Shown here: piece after piece, positions 37,286 through 48,395 of the stretch
How positions within the stretch are numbered: position 1 is the first letter of the stretch
How the letters are laid out: every line of letters begins with the position of its first letter
DNA from: Malus domestica
Lineage: Eukaryota; Streptophyta; Magnoliopsida; Rosales; Rosaceae
DNA length: 64,000 bases
Assembly (NCBI RefSeq): GCF_042453785.1
Contig: NC_091670.1
Span: forward strand, 36,405,501 to 36,469,500
Reading direction: 5' to 3'
Notes under the pieces: model-generated
Seen by the model: only the letters and a program-made list of their open reading frames with translations
Database searches by the model: none
What the model was told of the DNA's origin: nothing
Made by a program: the position numbers and the translations under genes

Positions 37286-37850
37286 CTCACTAGTTCAATG
37301 ACCACAGTACACAAGTTTACAAAGAGTCAAGGGAGAGGCATCGAGGGAGGGAGGGAAGAGGTCCGAAGATATGTCTTTCACCAAGGTCATTGGATCAAGT
37401 GATCTGGATCTTTCAAATTTCATTTAACAGTTAAAATTATTATAGTTATAAAAAAATCAAAACAGATAAACTGTTTGATGAAATTTGAAAGATCCCAATT
37501 ACTTGATTTGGTAACCTTAGTGAAAGACTATCTTATTCGGATATCTTCCCTTCCTCCCTTGATCCCTCTCCTTGACTCTTTGTAAACTGGACTTGGATTC
37601 TCTGCCCTCCCAATTTGGTACCCTTCTCGTGCCCTCCTGTTTGTGTGGTCACGGTTAAGCCACGGCAATATTTTATATTACTATTTTTTTTTTGTCTTAT
37701 TATTTTTATAAAAAATAATATAAAATGTTAGTATGAATTAACCGTGACCATACAAAACAGGAGGACACGGAGAGAACACCGAAATGGGAGTGCAGAGAAT
37801 CCAAGTCCTTGTAAACTTGTGTACTGTGATCATTGAGTTAATGACCTCAC
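37286..37850. mobile_element. Foldback element split by a second insertion
   Basis: The left arm (about 37286-37431) contains ACAGTACACAAGTTTACAAA and AGAGTCAAGGGAGAGG. The right arm (37477-37588, continuing 37818-37850) is its inverted copy. Together they form a stem of about 145 bp around a loop of about 45 bp. A separate element at 37589-37808 interrupts the right arm. Confidence 0.75.
37589..37808. mobile_element. Nested 220-bp MITE with 9-bp target duplication
   Basis: Ends GGACTTGGATTCTCTGC and, inverted, GGACTTGGATTCTCTGC are perfect for at least 17 bases; inner blocks GTGGTCACGGTTAA and TTAACCGTGACCAT also pair. Flanked by TTGTAAACT at 37580-37588 and 37809-37817. A 9-bp duplication fits the Mutator superfamily. 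Non-coding. Confidence 0.8.
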
Positions 37851-37859
37851 GCTTGCCAA

Positions 37860-38680
37860 CAATCACAACCAGAATACTTCTGAGATGAAGCCAGCCACAT
37901 TTTCCCCTTAAAAGACGTGCCCAAAACCCTAAACCCCAAACCCCATGCCCTTCTGTCTCACCTTCCCCTTTTCTGCTCTGCCTTTGTCTGCTATATGGTA
38001 TATGCTTGTGCTATGGTGCTGATGGACCACCTACTCTTACTGTGTGGCCTAATCATGAACCCTAAAAATAATCTGCTAATTATTATTAATACGTGCTTGG
38101 TTTGGTTTGGTGGACCACACTTTGATTTGATTTGACAAATGACATAAAAACGTAGATACGTGCTTGGTTTGGTTTGGTGGTAAATTATTTACCACACTTT
38201 GATTTGATTTGACAAATGACATAAAAACGTAAACTAGTCCTTCTGATTTTGTCTCATTTTATTGGGATTCATGTCGTGTCCATCAACGTCTTTTCGTTCC
38301 TTCTTTTTTTGTATTACAAGACTGCCCAACAGCCTCACAACAAAATCGACTTTAAATTGAATATGCACCCAAAAATAGCCAACATATATCCCACCAAAAA
38401 TATTAACAATCAAATCTAATATAGATAAAATATTACATGCGTTATGTTATAAGAACTTGCATGAAAAGGATTTCACGTAAATTTTGTTACGCATTTCTTG
38501 TTAAGTAATTAGAAAGAAAAGTGCCAACGTGCTTCTAATTTTTAATAATGTAATGCTAATCACTTTGTTTATTTAAGACATATTAGTTCTTTCATGAGTT
38601 GATTACTGAAATTTTTTTTTTGAGTTTCTACTATAAAATTAAATAGTAATACAAAAAGTAGTGAATTTATTTATAAGTTA
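37860..38680. other. Spacer with a local direct repeat
   Basis: TACGTGCTTGGTTTGGTTTG occurs at about 38091 and 38158, and ACACTTTGATTTGATTTGAC at about 38117 and 38194, giving a degenerate tandem duplication of roughly 70 bp. No gene seen. Confidence 0.55.
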
Positions 38681-38689
38681 ACGTGAGAT

Positions 38690-38773
38690 CAGGGCCGGTC
38701 CTGAGATTTTGGAGGCCCTGTGCGAGACTCAAACGGAGGCCCTTACAAGATTTAAATTTTGGTTGCTATATTT

Positions 38774-38805
<32 letters not shown>

Positions 38806-39737
38806 TTCTTGTGTATAAATTGATATAAACGCAAAAGAAAATAAATAAAAAAGAAGCATGGTTTGGTGGCTATGTATCTACATTCTTTATGTTTTTGGGT
38901 TTGAACTTACTTTTTAAATACAAAAAGCATGGTGTGGTGGATATGTACATATCATATCACCGTACATATATCATAATCAGAACAACTCATGCTCTTTATT
39001 ATGAACTAGTTAAACAAATCACTGGTTATGATATTTGTAGCATCTTATAATGAGCTGTAAGTTTTTTTAATGCATTTTTTCTCACTCCCTAAAGTGAGAA
39101 TGATTCTAACCCTCACTTGGTTGATTGTTGTTGGATTAGTTAGAATTTGAGATTCGTGTCTTAAATCAATTAAACCAAATTAATTTAATGGTAATCAATA
39201 GGGGGATGAGCATCACCTACTCACCTCCACTTTAGTGTTGTGAGCAAAGTTTTATTATATATGGATGACTAAATGGTCTTCAAATAGGATGAAAATTAGA
39301 TGATCCTTAAAAGCTGACCAAAAGAATAAACGAACGATATGCATTTGATTAAATGATGTCATATATGAAAAGGGGGTTTTAAAGATTATATCTTCAAACT
39401 TTTTAAGGATTTTAATTAATTATGATATTCCTAATCATAGATTTATCATCAAAAGTTCTCTTTTATAACGATAGAAATTAAACTACAAATATTAAAGAGA
39501 AAAGAAAAAAATTAATGTAGTTCAAAAAAAGCCCAAAATGGATCTACTGGGAGTCGAACCCGTGCTAACACAAACGCAAGTATCAGCGCTTGACGATTCC
39601 CCCAAGGAAACAATGTGAATTGTGTTCACATTTTTTTTATATGTAGTACATTACAAAGGTTATTAAAATTTAGGGGCCCCTAAAAATCGGGGGCCCTGTG
39701 CGATCGCACGACTGGCACCCCCTCATGGCCGGCCCTG
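38690..39737. mobile_element. hAT-like non-autonomous element, 1048 bp
   Basis: Ends CAGGGCCGGTCCTGAG and, inverted, CAGGGCCGGCCATGAG, with subterminal GGCCCTGTGCGA on both sides. Flanked by a perfect 8-bp duplication CGTGAGAT (38682-38689 and 39738-39745), the hAT signature. The inside has an AT microsatellite and a tRNA-B-box-like GGGTTCGACTCCC on the minus strand (about 39548-39560), but no transposase. Confidence 0.85.
38779..38805. repeat. (TA)n microsatellite
   Basis: About 13 TA units inside the hAT-like element. Confidence 0.95.
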
Positions 39738-39831
39738 CGTGAGATTCATTCTCAATAATTAATATCCGATTTTCTTAAAAAAGAATTTGATTTATAGGTT
39801 CTTATATTCTTTTTCTTTTTTGGAGTTTTAA

Positions 39832-39975
39832 CGAAACATTCTCGATAATGTTCATTTTTTACGAAAATGATAGTTTTACTCTAAAAAGTCACTCTCGATA
39901 CTATTCACTTACAATACATTTTTATCCTTTTGATTAAAACTCAAAATTTTCAAACCCTTTTTATTAGTTTTCCTT
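39832..39975 (+). mobile_element. Short MITE family, copy E
   Basis: Begins GGAGTTTTAACGAAAC and ends TTATTAGTTTTCC; closest to copy B. Confidence 0.65.
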
Positions 39976-39979
39976 TTCT

Positions 39980-42050
39980 TTTTTACTTGTACAAGTTGAT
40001 TACCACCTACGTTTCTTTTTATCATACGTTATTTTCATCCTTATTTTACTAATTCATCCAATGTACATATAATAACATGACATGCATGGTACTATAATTA
40101 CATGGTTTTCAAAATGCACATACATACATCATCATGCATGTTCATGCATGAACATTACATGCGTGTTCATGAGTTATAAACAGTTACACGGTTTGAGGAG
40201 GGGCCTGTTCTGCTCTTCTACCCTGAGGCTGAGACGTCCTCTTTTACCTTTTCAGCGTTTGAAATTCGAGGCGTTTTAAAGGTGACAACGAAAGGCAGAG
40301 GCACTGTGAAAATTTCGAGGCTCGTGCTCTACATTTTTTCCGTATTTGTTAACAAATTAATCGATGAAGTAAATTAAATTAATGGTGGCTTATTTATGAT
40401 ACGAATCTCTCTATCTTTTGGTGCAGAGTAAGTTAAAGCAACTGTTCCCGCATGGAGACACCCACCCAACCTTTCCACTTTTGTCAACACTACTTTAATC
40501 TCATGCTTCCATTTTTTATGATTTTTTAATTAGTTTTTATTTTTTTAAATTTAAAAAGAAAATGATCCTTTTTCAGGTGGGTAGATTCGGAGCTTTCATC
40601 AGCACAAGCGTGCCCTTTGAATCCTTTCTATGGCACTGTTGGTTTCTCCAACAACAGAAAAAAGGCAGTGCAAAAGAAATGCAGAGAAATATTAAACTGC
40701 AAAGATCTCTAGCTTTTCGAAAACCCTAACCCTAGCTAGAGTTTGAGTTAGTTTATTGGGTTTTGCCTTGCTTGTCTGACTGTGGAAGAAATTTGTTGAG
40801 ATCTTTAATCAAATCTAATGATCTGCAGGTTTCTTAAATATATTTACCAGCTAGCTAGGGTTTGGGATAGATAGGGTCTCATGGTCTGAGAGAGGCATTA
40901 CTCAGAGAGTTTTAGTTAGTGGTTACTGGTTAACTGGGTGAGTAGTTTGACTGTTTGACTGGTGGGGGTTGGATTTTTCATGTTTTTTGTGAAATGGGAT
41001 TTTTAGAGGATTAGGGTTTTTAGGGGAGTCTGACTGTGAGGGAGTTTTGGTGGAAGATGCAGTGCAGAGAAGGAGGGTTGTGATGGTTTGGTGGGTTTTA
41101 GGTTTTGGCAATATATGTGTGTTAATCTTGTTTGTTTGAAGAGGAATGGGATATTGTGGATATGGTTGGAGTTTTGCAGGGTGGATTTTGGGAAATATAA
41201 GTCGTGATTGTTTCTCTTGCACAAATCTTTACTAGGGTTTTGTGTTGGACCAAACAAACAAGTCTGAAAATTTTGGATTCATACTTCACATCTTTGAAAA
41301 TCATGTCTATATGTTCACCTAGTATATTTTATTTATTTATGGTTTTTATTTTAGTCAAAAACTACTTACTTTGGTTCTTCACAACGAAAGTCGGTAGAAA
41401 TTATTCATGAGTTTGTCTGCAGTGAATTATTTTGCTAATTTTATGAAAAATCTGGTAATATTTTCGTTCAATTGTCATGGAAACAATTACGTGACCACCT
41501 TTTTAAGAGTAATTATGTCAAACCAACTTCTCTACTGAATAAGGATATAGACTGAATTTTCACGGAAACACGCCGAAATGGTTTATGGTGGACAAACTCA
41601 GAGGGTCACTTTTATCGATTTTCATTATCAGGAACTAAAATAAAAAGTTATGTCAATCTCAATTATTATTTTGGCTAAAAAAAAACCTTTATATATTTGT
41701 GTATTTAGTTTGTGCATTATGGGAAATAATGAACATATTTATAGAATTCAATCCATAAAATATTTTTCAATTCTTCTTAGTTCCTTGATATCAATGAAAT
41801 GAAAGAATTGGGTTCAAAAGCAGCTTTTAGCATGAATACAAAAGATTAATAATAAGAATTAATAATTAATGCCTTAAACAAAACAGGAATATAATGTGCT
41901 GTCTTGGTGTGGAAAAAGGACCACCATAGTTTGGTATTTTCATTAAGAGTAATGCTAAGGAGACTAAATTTTCAAACTAAATTTGTAAACCAAATTATGT
42001 ATTACTAGTAAGAAATCGGTACGTTAATCGAAATAATCCAATAATTAATA
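39980..42050. other. Spacer with no confirmed gene
   Basis: Two stretches (40560-40760 and 40850-41240) have leader-like sequence with repeated CCCTAACCCTAGCTAG-type and GGGTTTTAGG motifs, but no open frame with homology and no hairpin matching a known microRNA. A non-coding transcript is possible but unsupported. Confidence 0.4.
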
Positions 42051-42204
42051 AGGAAAACTAATGAAAAGGGCTTGAAAACTTTGAGTTTTAATAATAAGGA
42101 CAAAATAAAGGGTAAAGTGAATAGTACCAGGATTGACTTTTTAGTATAAAAATGTGGTTTTTCGTTAAAGTGAACAGTACCGGGTGCTTTTCATTAAAGT
42201 TCCC
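42051..42204 (-). mobile_element. Short MITE family, copy F
   Basis: Begins AGGAAAACTAATGAAAAGGG and ends TTTTCATTAAAGTTCCC; close to copy C. Confidence 0.7.
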
Positions 42205-42640
42205 ATAATTAATAACCACATCATTTAGTTTACATAATTTGGTTTAAAACTTTGGTCTCTCTAACATTACCCTTTCATTAGACAAAAAAGAAAGTTCAGA
42301 TTGTAAGTATCATCCATGTAGTCATAGAGATGTGGTTAACTCTTAAGGTGACCTAAATCATAAAAGAACATTAATCATGCTAATACCACGGAGTATGTTA
42401 CCAATCCTAGTGAAGCTTACATACACTAGTAAAATAACTAAAAAATGACTTTTGGTCGGAATTGCATCGAAATCTCAATTCTAACTTTAGATCGGTAGGT
42501 AACACAAAAATTCTTAGAAGTTGGAGAGCAAAAGCACGCAAGGAAAAAGCATTTTTTGGTCAATAAACCACAAAGATTGAGCCTTCAAAGTTTCAACCTA
42601 TACATGTAGGTTGTCATTTGGACTAGCCTATGTCATTCAA

Positions 42641-42780
42641 TATTGGGCCGTTAAATTTAATATTGGGCCTCTGCAGATTGTCACTTGGACCAGCCCATGT
42701 AATTGAACTCCTGGAATTCCTTGGCTGTTGGATTATTTGACTTCTTTAATTTGGGTTATCGCCCGACCCAAATGGGCCAG
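42641..42780 (+). promoter_or_regulatory. Site II (TGGGCC) cluster in the KxDL gene promoter
   Basis: TGGGCC occurs at 42643-42648, 42663-42668 and 42773-42778, all within 215 bp of the ATG. Site II elements are TCP-binding motifs common upstream of broadly expressed plant genes. Function here is inferred from position. Confidence 0.5.
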
Positions 42781-42853
42781 CAGTTCTGATGTCTCCCAAC
42801 CTTGTCCCTCTGCGATGAGTTGAGAGAGTGGCAGGTAGCAGGAAGAGGAGGAG

Positions 42854-44989
42854 ATGGAGCAGACGGAGAAAGAAACGATCAGGGAAGCATCGGAGGAGGT
42901 GTCAAATGAATTCAAAACACTAATCGATGCTCAGGACTTGGACTCCCTCAAGCAATTGCAGCACCTCATGTAAGAACTCTCTCTCTCTCTGAGCAATTTT
43001 TATGTTAATTGTGGTTTACCATTGTTTATTTATGTTAAATTTTACAGGTTGTTGCTTGTATATTTTCATATGTTTAATTGGGTTTCTGTGAAATGCTGTC
43101 TGAAGAGTTAAAGAGAGAGAAAGGAAGAAACTTTATTCATATTGTGTGGTTTGGAGGACCTGTTTCTAAGAATTTGTTTTACCACCAAGGAAATTAAATC
43201 ATGGTTTTTTTTATTTATTAATTTGGTGTTTAATGTGAAAGTTAAAACCCCACTTGGTCATCTACTGAATTGAATTGAGAAACTTGAGTGGGAGGAAAGG
43301 AGAAGTGGGAATCAAGCAATGAGGGTCTGTATTGCTTGGATGTAGAGGTAAGGTAGGTATTTGGATAGCGGCAATGACCCTTTCTGTTTCGCTGTGTTCC
43401 TTAACGCTTTCAGTGTGCACGCTCTTGATGCTAGGAGTGTATCTGAGCAGAGGTAGGAATTTGGCTTTGACAATTTTCTGCGTTTTTTTTTTTGACATTT
43501 TTTCGTGCGTATAGTCTTGATGCTAGGTGTGTGTATCGTTATATAATCTTTTGTTAGAGTTTGGTGACATAGATGATGTAATATGAATACCTGGACATTG
43601 AATTGTGCATCTAGTCTGCTCGTCATGAAGATCTTACATATCCGGACTGAATGAATGCAGTTGAACTAAAGGATATGAAACAGCTAACATGTACCTTTAA
43701 CTTAACAAGCAACGTGATGCAAAGTAACAAGTGGGGCACAATATGCTACAAAACTTGGGACTGGATTTTGTATTTCGAAGAAATTTCGTTTGCATTTATA
43801 TTATGCAGAAATGATAATGTTTCCTATATTTCCCTCCAATGCGGAAACAGCAATAACAATGTGTCGTTATGCTTATACTGAATGGATATCGAGTGGTTAT
43901 ACCTTTTGTATTCCATGATCTGTGATTCTGCTCTTATTTTTGTCGTTGCCTTTGGCTGCTCATTTCCCGGCATTTGTTTTGTGCTTTTCACATGCAGATT
44001 GGGGAGATTGCAAGATGCCAATGCAGTTCTGTCACATTTTAATGAGTTTTCAGAGAACTGCTTTGCTGAGGTTTCTGGAGATTTCTCCAGAAACACACGC
44101 CTTTTAAAATCTATGAAGACTGATCTTGAATACATATTTCAGAAGTTAAGGTATGATCATTGCTTTCTTTTGGTTCGGATTGTGGTTATTTAAAGTGCTA
44201 ATGAATCTTATTTCGTTGCTATCTGAATACACTGTTGCTGATTTGGGGCGGTTACAATATTTTTATCTGAAGTTACATAGTACATGTTCTAGGGGATGTG
44301 ATTGTGACTCATGCTTTCTGCGGTTCACTTGAAAATTTTAATATCATTTCTTTCATAAAGAAAGCAAAGTCTCACACGGACGATGGGGAAAATAACAAAC
44401 CAGGATGAGCCTTGCGGGTTGACTGAATATTCATTTTGAAGCATTTAGAGTGGTGTTGACTATCAAGGATAAACTAAATAATTTTTACTTTTGTTCCCTG
44501 ATTCATACAACATGGATAACGGGATAAGCTTTGAACATCTAAACATATGGCCACTTACCTGTCGTATTTGGCATTGAGGCGGTAATTGTCTGACTATAAA
44601 CCGCATTAGATACCATAGTAGTCAATGTGGTTTTAACTAAACCACTTCATAATTTGAGAAAGCTTCTTCTTCTGTGCCTAGAAAATTTAGCTATCAGTGT
44701 CCAATTTTCAAGTTGGCTTGTTGGAACTTCCAGTCGATACAATTTTCCAGTTGATGTATAAGCTTCCCGATGCTTAGGAAGTTGCACATTTTATGCTAAT
44801 TTTTTGATATCAAACGTGGTCGAGTTTGTGTTATATTTGATTACTTCTTTGAAATGAGGTGTATCAACATTGCGGTAATATGATAACAGGAGCATGAAGT
44901 CAAGAATTTTGGCTACCTATCCTGATGCATTTCCAGATGACTCGAAACAAGTACTCGACCAAAGACCAGACCTGGAAATGCCTCTGTAA
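42854..44989 (+). CDS. KxDL motif-containing protein (KXD1-like)
   Basis: Three exons (42854-42969, 43998-44150, 44890-44989) join in frame to 122 residues starting MEQTEKETIREASEEVSNEF. The signature KTDL lies in LLKSMKTDLEYIFQKLRSMK, after a predicted helical stretch FNEFSENCFAEVSGDFSRNT. The protein is small and probably coiled-coil. Animal KXD1 is a BLOC-1-related (BORC) subunit involved in lysosome positioning; the plant role is not established. The C-terminus is the short acidic tail DQRPDLEMPL. Introns are 1028 and 739 bp. Confidence 0.9.
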
Positions 44990-45460
44990 AACTAGACAGC
45001 ATGTTCATGCCCTCTTGAGAGAACATGTTCTCGGTCTGCTATGGAAGTGTTCCGAGAATTAAGCCTGTCAGCAAATGTGTTCGAGATCTCTGTAATCTGT
45101 TTTTCCTTGGATTTATAGCTTGCAGAGGCTTTCCTTAGAAGTGTTTGGTAAATTGGTAGTGTTTGGTGCACATAGCACAATCGTCTAATTCCGCCCTTGT
45201 AAGCTTTTCCATGTACTAATCTGAAATTCAGTTACCATTATGTAGCATTCTGCTAAACCGCAGCTCAAACTAAACGTTTTTTTTGGGTGTTATGCTGGTT
45301 CACAAAACGCCTTATCAACCTAGTACCATAGCAGTATCTTCTTTCATCTCACTCTACACACACAGACTACCAACCTCTTTATGTCCTCTTTATGTCTTCA
45401 TATTTCTCAGTTGTATGTGGAAGCTGTGAAAGTTTGGCCTGGATTCAATCCGCCACCTCT

Positions 45461-45656
45461 GGTTTTCTGTTTGTATGTGCTTGATATTGATCGGAGGTGG
45501 GGAGGGAAAAGAGAGAAGGAATACCTCGGACGAGGAGTTCGTGATGCGCAGGAGTAGAGGTTTTCTGTTTGTATGTGCTTGATATTGATCGGAGGTGGGG
45601 AGGGAAAAGAGAGAACGAATACCTCGGACGAGGAGTTCGTGATGCGCAGGAGTAGA
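45461..45656. repeat. Tandem duplication, 98 bp x 2
   Basis: Units at 45461-45558 and 45559-45656 start GGTTTTCTGTTTGTATGTGC and differ at one visible base (AAGGAAT against AACGAAT). Recent origin. Confidence 0.95.
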
Positions 45657-45699
45657 GGTTGGAGAAAGCGAGCGTGATCCGACATAAATTATACCGAGA

Positions 45700-45825
45700 T
45701 TTTTTTTTTGTTTTTTTTTTTGTCGAACGATAGATTTGTTAGATTAGGTAACCAACGAGATTTGAATCCACAACGTAATGCAATGGAAACTCATCTCTCT
45801 ACCATTGTGATAGCCACTTGCGAAT
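45700..45825 (-). mobile_element. tRNA-derived SINE, minus strand
   Basis: On the minus strand, box-A-like TGGCTATCACAATGGTAGAG, box-B-like GTGGATTCAAATCTCG, then a poly-A tail after ATCGTTCGAC. Confidence 0.65.
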
Positions 45826-45860
45826 TATACTGAGGTTTTGGGGAGTATCAATTAGCAAGG

Positions 45861-46380
45861 GTGAGAGGTATTAAATTGGTGGAGCCGGATTAGTTTATCC
45901 GGTACTTATTTATTACATTAGGCCATCTTCAACCGAAGGGTCCAGAGGGTCAGAGGGTCGAAAATAGCCCGAAAACCGTCTCCAACCGAGGGCTAGGCCA
46001 GAGGGCTCGTGGGCCTCACGGAATCTGAAACGGCCAAAGGGCTGGCTGGAATTTTTTTTAATGTTATCGGTTATAGCTGACAGAAATAAAAGAAATAGTG
46101 TCAGTTATAATTGACACAAGGTGAGAGGTATTAAATTGGTGGAGCCGGATTAGTTTATCCGGTACTTATTTATTACATTAGGCCATCTTCAACCGAAGGG
46201 TCCAGAGGGTCAGAGGGTCGAAAATAGTCCGAAAACCGTCTCCAACCGAGGGCTAGGCCAGAGGGCTCGTGGGCCTCACGGAATCTGAAACGGCCAAAGG
46301 GCTGGCTGGAATTTTTTTTAATGTTATCGGTTATAGCTGACAGAAATAAAAGAAATAGTGTCAGTTATAATTGACACAAA
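45861..46380. repeat. Tandem duplication, 260 bp x 2
   Basis: Units at 45861-46120 and 46121-46380 both start GTGAGAGGTATTAAATTGG and differ visibly only at AATAGCCCG against AATAGTCCG. The unit includes 57 bp of flank (to the TTA) plus the left end of a PIF/Harbinger-like element, so it arose after that insertion. Confidence 0.95.
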
Positions 46381-46794
46381 TAGCATGGAAAATTTTGAAT
46401 ATAACAACGAGCTGACGTCAGCTAGCCATTATTTAAAAAAAAAATTAATTTTTTTTACTAAATTTTTTTTAAATTCTATATTTTTCCTATAACTTCCTAA
46501 GCCATTATACAACATTAAATTAAATTAACATGAAACAACATTAAACAATATGAAACAACAATAAATAACATTAAATTTAAGTTGTAGTTTTTAAATAATA
46601 AATTATGTTTGGCCCTATAGCCCTTTGGCCTTCGGTTAGAGACGGTTTTTTGTGACATGACTAAAACGAGCCCTATGGCCCTCGGTTGGAGATGGAAGCA
46701 AATATGACCATGTACTGTTCATTAAAATATTAATTTCTTAAAGGGCCAAAGGGCTAAAATGAGCCATCTGACCAGTCCTTGGTTAGAGATTGCC
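45921..46794. mobile_element. PIF/Harbinger-like element, copy 1
   Basis: Left GGCCATCTTCAACCGAAGGG preceded by TTA; right end GGTTAGAGATTGCC followed by TTA. Contains the 260-bp internal duplication and A-rich ACATGAAACAACATTAAACA repeats. No transposase. Confidence 0.75.
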
Positions 46795-46939
46795 TTATAG
46801 TACCAAACACTTGTTTCGTATTAAAATAATCTTATCCGGTGTGTAATACGGCAAGTCAAATTAAAACATGCATCTCGTCTTTCAGAAACTCTCTTAGGAG
46901 CACGTGAGACTAACACCCCAAACCCCCGAATCCCCTTTT

Positions 46940-47246
46940 TATGCGTGAAATCGAAACATGCAATTGTCACCTCTTTCTCTCTCTCTCTCTCTCTCTCTCA
47001 AGCTGTCATGTCATGCAGAAAGAGAAACACAGGGAGTGCATGCAGATCCCAGGACCCATCACCACCGTCCAATCCAACCTATGTACTTCTCACTTACCCG
47101 GATCGTCCGATGCTCACCAACTGCATTCAACAGAACTCTGATTCAAATCAAAGCTCACGCCTTTAGCTTTCGTTGTTGACTGAGCTTCAGGATATAACAG
47201 AGAGCAGAAGAAGAAACGGAGAGAGAGAGAGAGAGAGAGAGAGGAA
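46940..47246 (+). promoter_or_regulatory. Promoter/leader of the BZR-like gene
   Basis: Holds the (CT)n run at 46975-46998 and a (GA)n run at about 47219-47242 that ends five bases before the ATG. No TATA box or transcription start fixed. Confidence 0.4.
46975..46998. repeat. (CT)n microsatellite
   Basis: About 12 CT units in the promoter or leader of the BZR-like gene. Confidence 0.9.
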
Positions 47247-47885
47247 ATGGCGGGAACGAGTGGGATTGGGAGTGGGAGGAGCGAGAGCGAGAAAGAGAAG
47301 ACCAAGATGAGGGAGAGGCAGAGGAGGGCCATCACCACCAAAATCTTCCACGGTTTGCGCAAGCACGGCGGCTACCGCCTCTCTCCCCGCGGCGACATCA
47401 ACGAGGTGCTCCGGCATCTCGCCACAGAGGCAGGCTGGCTCGTTGAACCCGACGGCACTACCTACCGCCCACCCAACGTAATGCACCTCCCTCTTTTTTC
47501 CGTTTTTCCTTTCCTTTGCTTTCCTACATTTTCTCACCAGCCAAACACATTTTGTTTATTTTATTTTGTTTCCTTTCCTCTCTTAATTTGTGGACGGAAG
47601 GCTCCCAATTGCTGCCCGACTTGTGGAACCCCCAAAGCGACCACTCCAGTGGCAACAGCGACACCAACCCCAAGCAGTAGTGTGGTGATTGGAGGTGGTG
47701 ATTGTTCAACCACAACATCTCCAAGTCGATTCCCCGCCTTCAACACCACCACCAACACCAGCAGTATGAGCATCTACTCGCCATTGTACAGGTATGAAGG
47801 CGGGCACCCGCAACCGCAACTGCAGGAAGCCAGGGCCTCTAACAATACCACTCCGGTTGCTTCGCCTCCGCATCACCGCCCTTAG
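47247..47885 (+). CDS. Short BZR1/BES1-type DNA-binding protein
   Basis: Starts at the ATG after the GA run ([20 protein letters not shown]). Residues about 18-75 form a BZR1 N-terminal (DUF822) domain, with [20 protein letters not shown] and later [17 protein letters not shown] 123-bp T-rich segment (47478-47600) has clean GT-AG borders and separates this from a CPTCGTP-containing, serine/threonine/proline-rich tail ending HHRP. Spliced length is 171 residues. Because the intron is a multiple of three and has no stop, the unspliced frame gives 212 residues. BZR1/BES1 factors act in brassinosteroid signalling; related domains also occur in the nuclear beta-amylases BAM7/8. This short form lacks a visible GSK3-site-rich or PEST region. 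Exact role unknown. Confidence 0.85.
   Translation: MAGTSGIGSGRSESEKEKTKMRERQRRAITTKIFHGLRKHGGYRLSPRGDINEVLRHLATEAGWLVEPDGTTYRPPNVMHLPLFSVFPFLCFPTFSHQPNTFCLFYFVSFPLLICGRKAPNCCPTCGTPKATTPVATATPTPSSSVVIGGGDCSTTTSPSRFPAFNTTTNTSSMSIYSPLYRYEGGHPQPQLQEARASNNTTPVASPPHHRP
47478..47600 (+). other. Frame-preserving, stop-free intron (possible exitron)
   Basis: 123 bp, begins GTAATGC, ends GGACGGAAG, strongly T-rich with no in-frame stop. If retained it inserts 41 mostly hydrophobic residues between the DNA-binding domain and the CPTCG tail. Confidence 0.7.
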
Positions 47886-48395
47886 AACATACTTAATCTT
47901 CCTTAATTCATATGGATTATAGCTTTGTTCATCCCATACTTTGGGTTCGGATGTGAAATAGTTGGCAGCTATGCAGAGTATATGCTGTGCTGTGATGAAA
48001 ACCCATTTTCTGCAATCTAATTTTCTTCTATCATATGAATTTACACTATCCCTTACTTGTTCCTTTGTTTGATTTGGTTGGTATGTGAAAAAAACAAAAC
48101 TAAAGTTTAAGGTTGAAACCCTAAAAAGGTCAAGAAAAAAAAAAGCGGTAAACAGCCTGGGAAAAAGAAAACTTGCGACGCAAGAAATTGGTCAAGCATT
48201 CCTGAAGCAAGAACAACCTTTCATGTGATTGTACAGATACAGTTGCATAAGCTTGATCCAATCACAAAAGTAAAGCACTACCACTGCTTGAACCTCACAT
48301 CGTTAATGGGCAATGTCAAAAACAAAGTTTACCTAATCTTTCTCAGTAACTCTTACATGTGCGGGGAAATTAGCTTGCATTTGAAACTCTGTAAT
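47886..48395. other. Convergent spacer between BZR-like and SPF45 genes
   Basis: 510 bp that must hold both 3' UTRs. No other feature. Confidence 0.5.

Larger units (their letters stand above)
44990..46930. other. Spacer with recent duplications and transposons
   Basis: After the KxDL 3' UTR come a 98-bp tandem duplication, a SINE and a PIF/Harbinger-like element containing a 260-bp tandem duplication. No gene recognised. Confidence 0.6.

Noticed and set aside
39541..39610. tRNA gene on the minus strand (GGGTTCGACTCCC)
   Set aside because: The T-stem does not pair properly and no acceptor stem forms; it lies inside the hAT-like element and looks like a tRNA-derived remnant.
40600..41250. 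Possible microRNA precursor or small gene
   Set aside because: No match to a known plant microRNA core and no convincing long hairpin by eye; open frames lack similarity.
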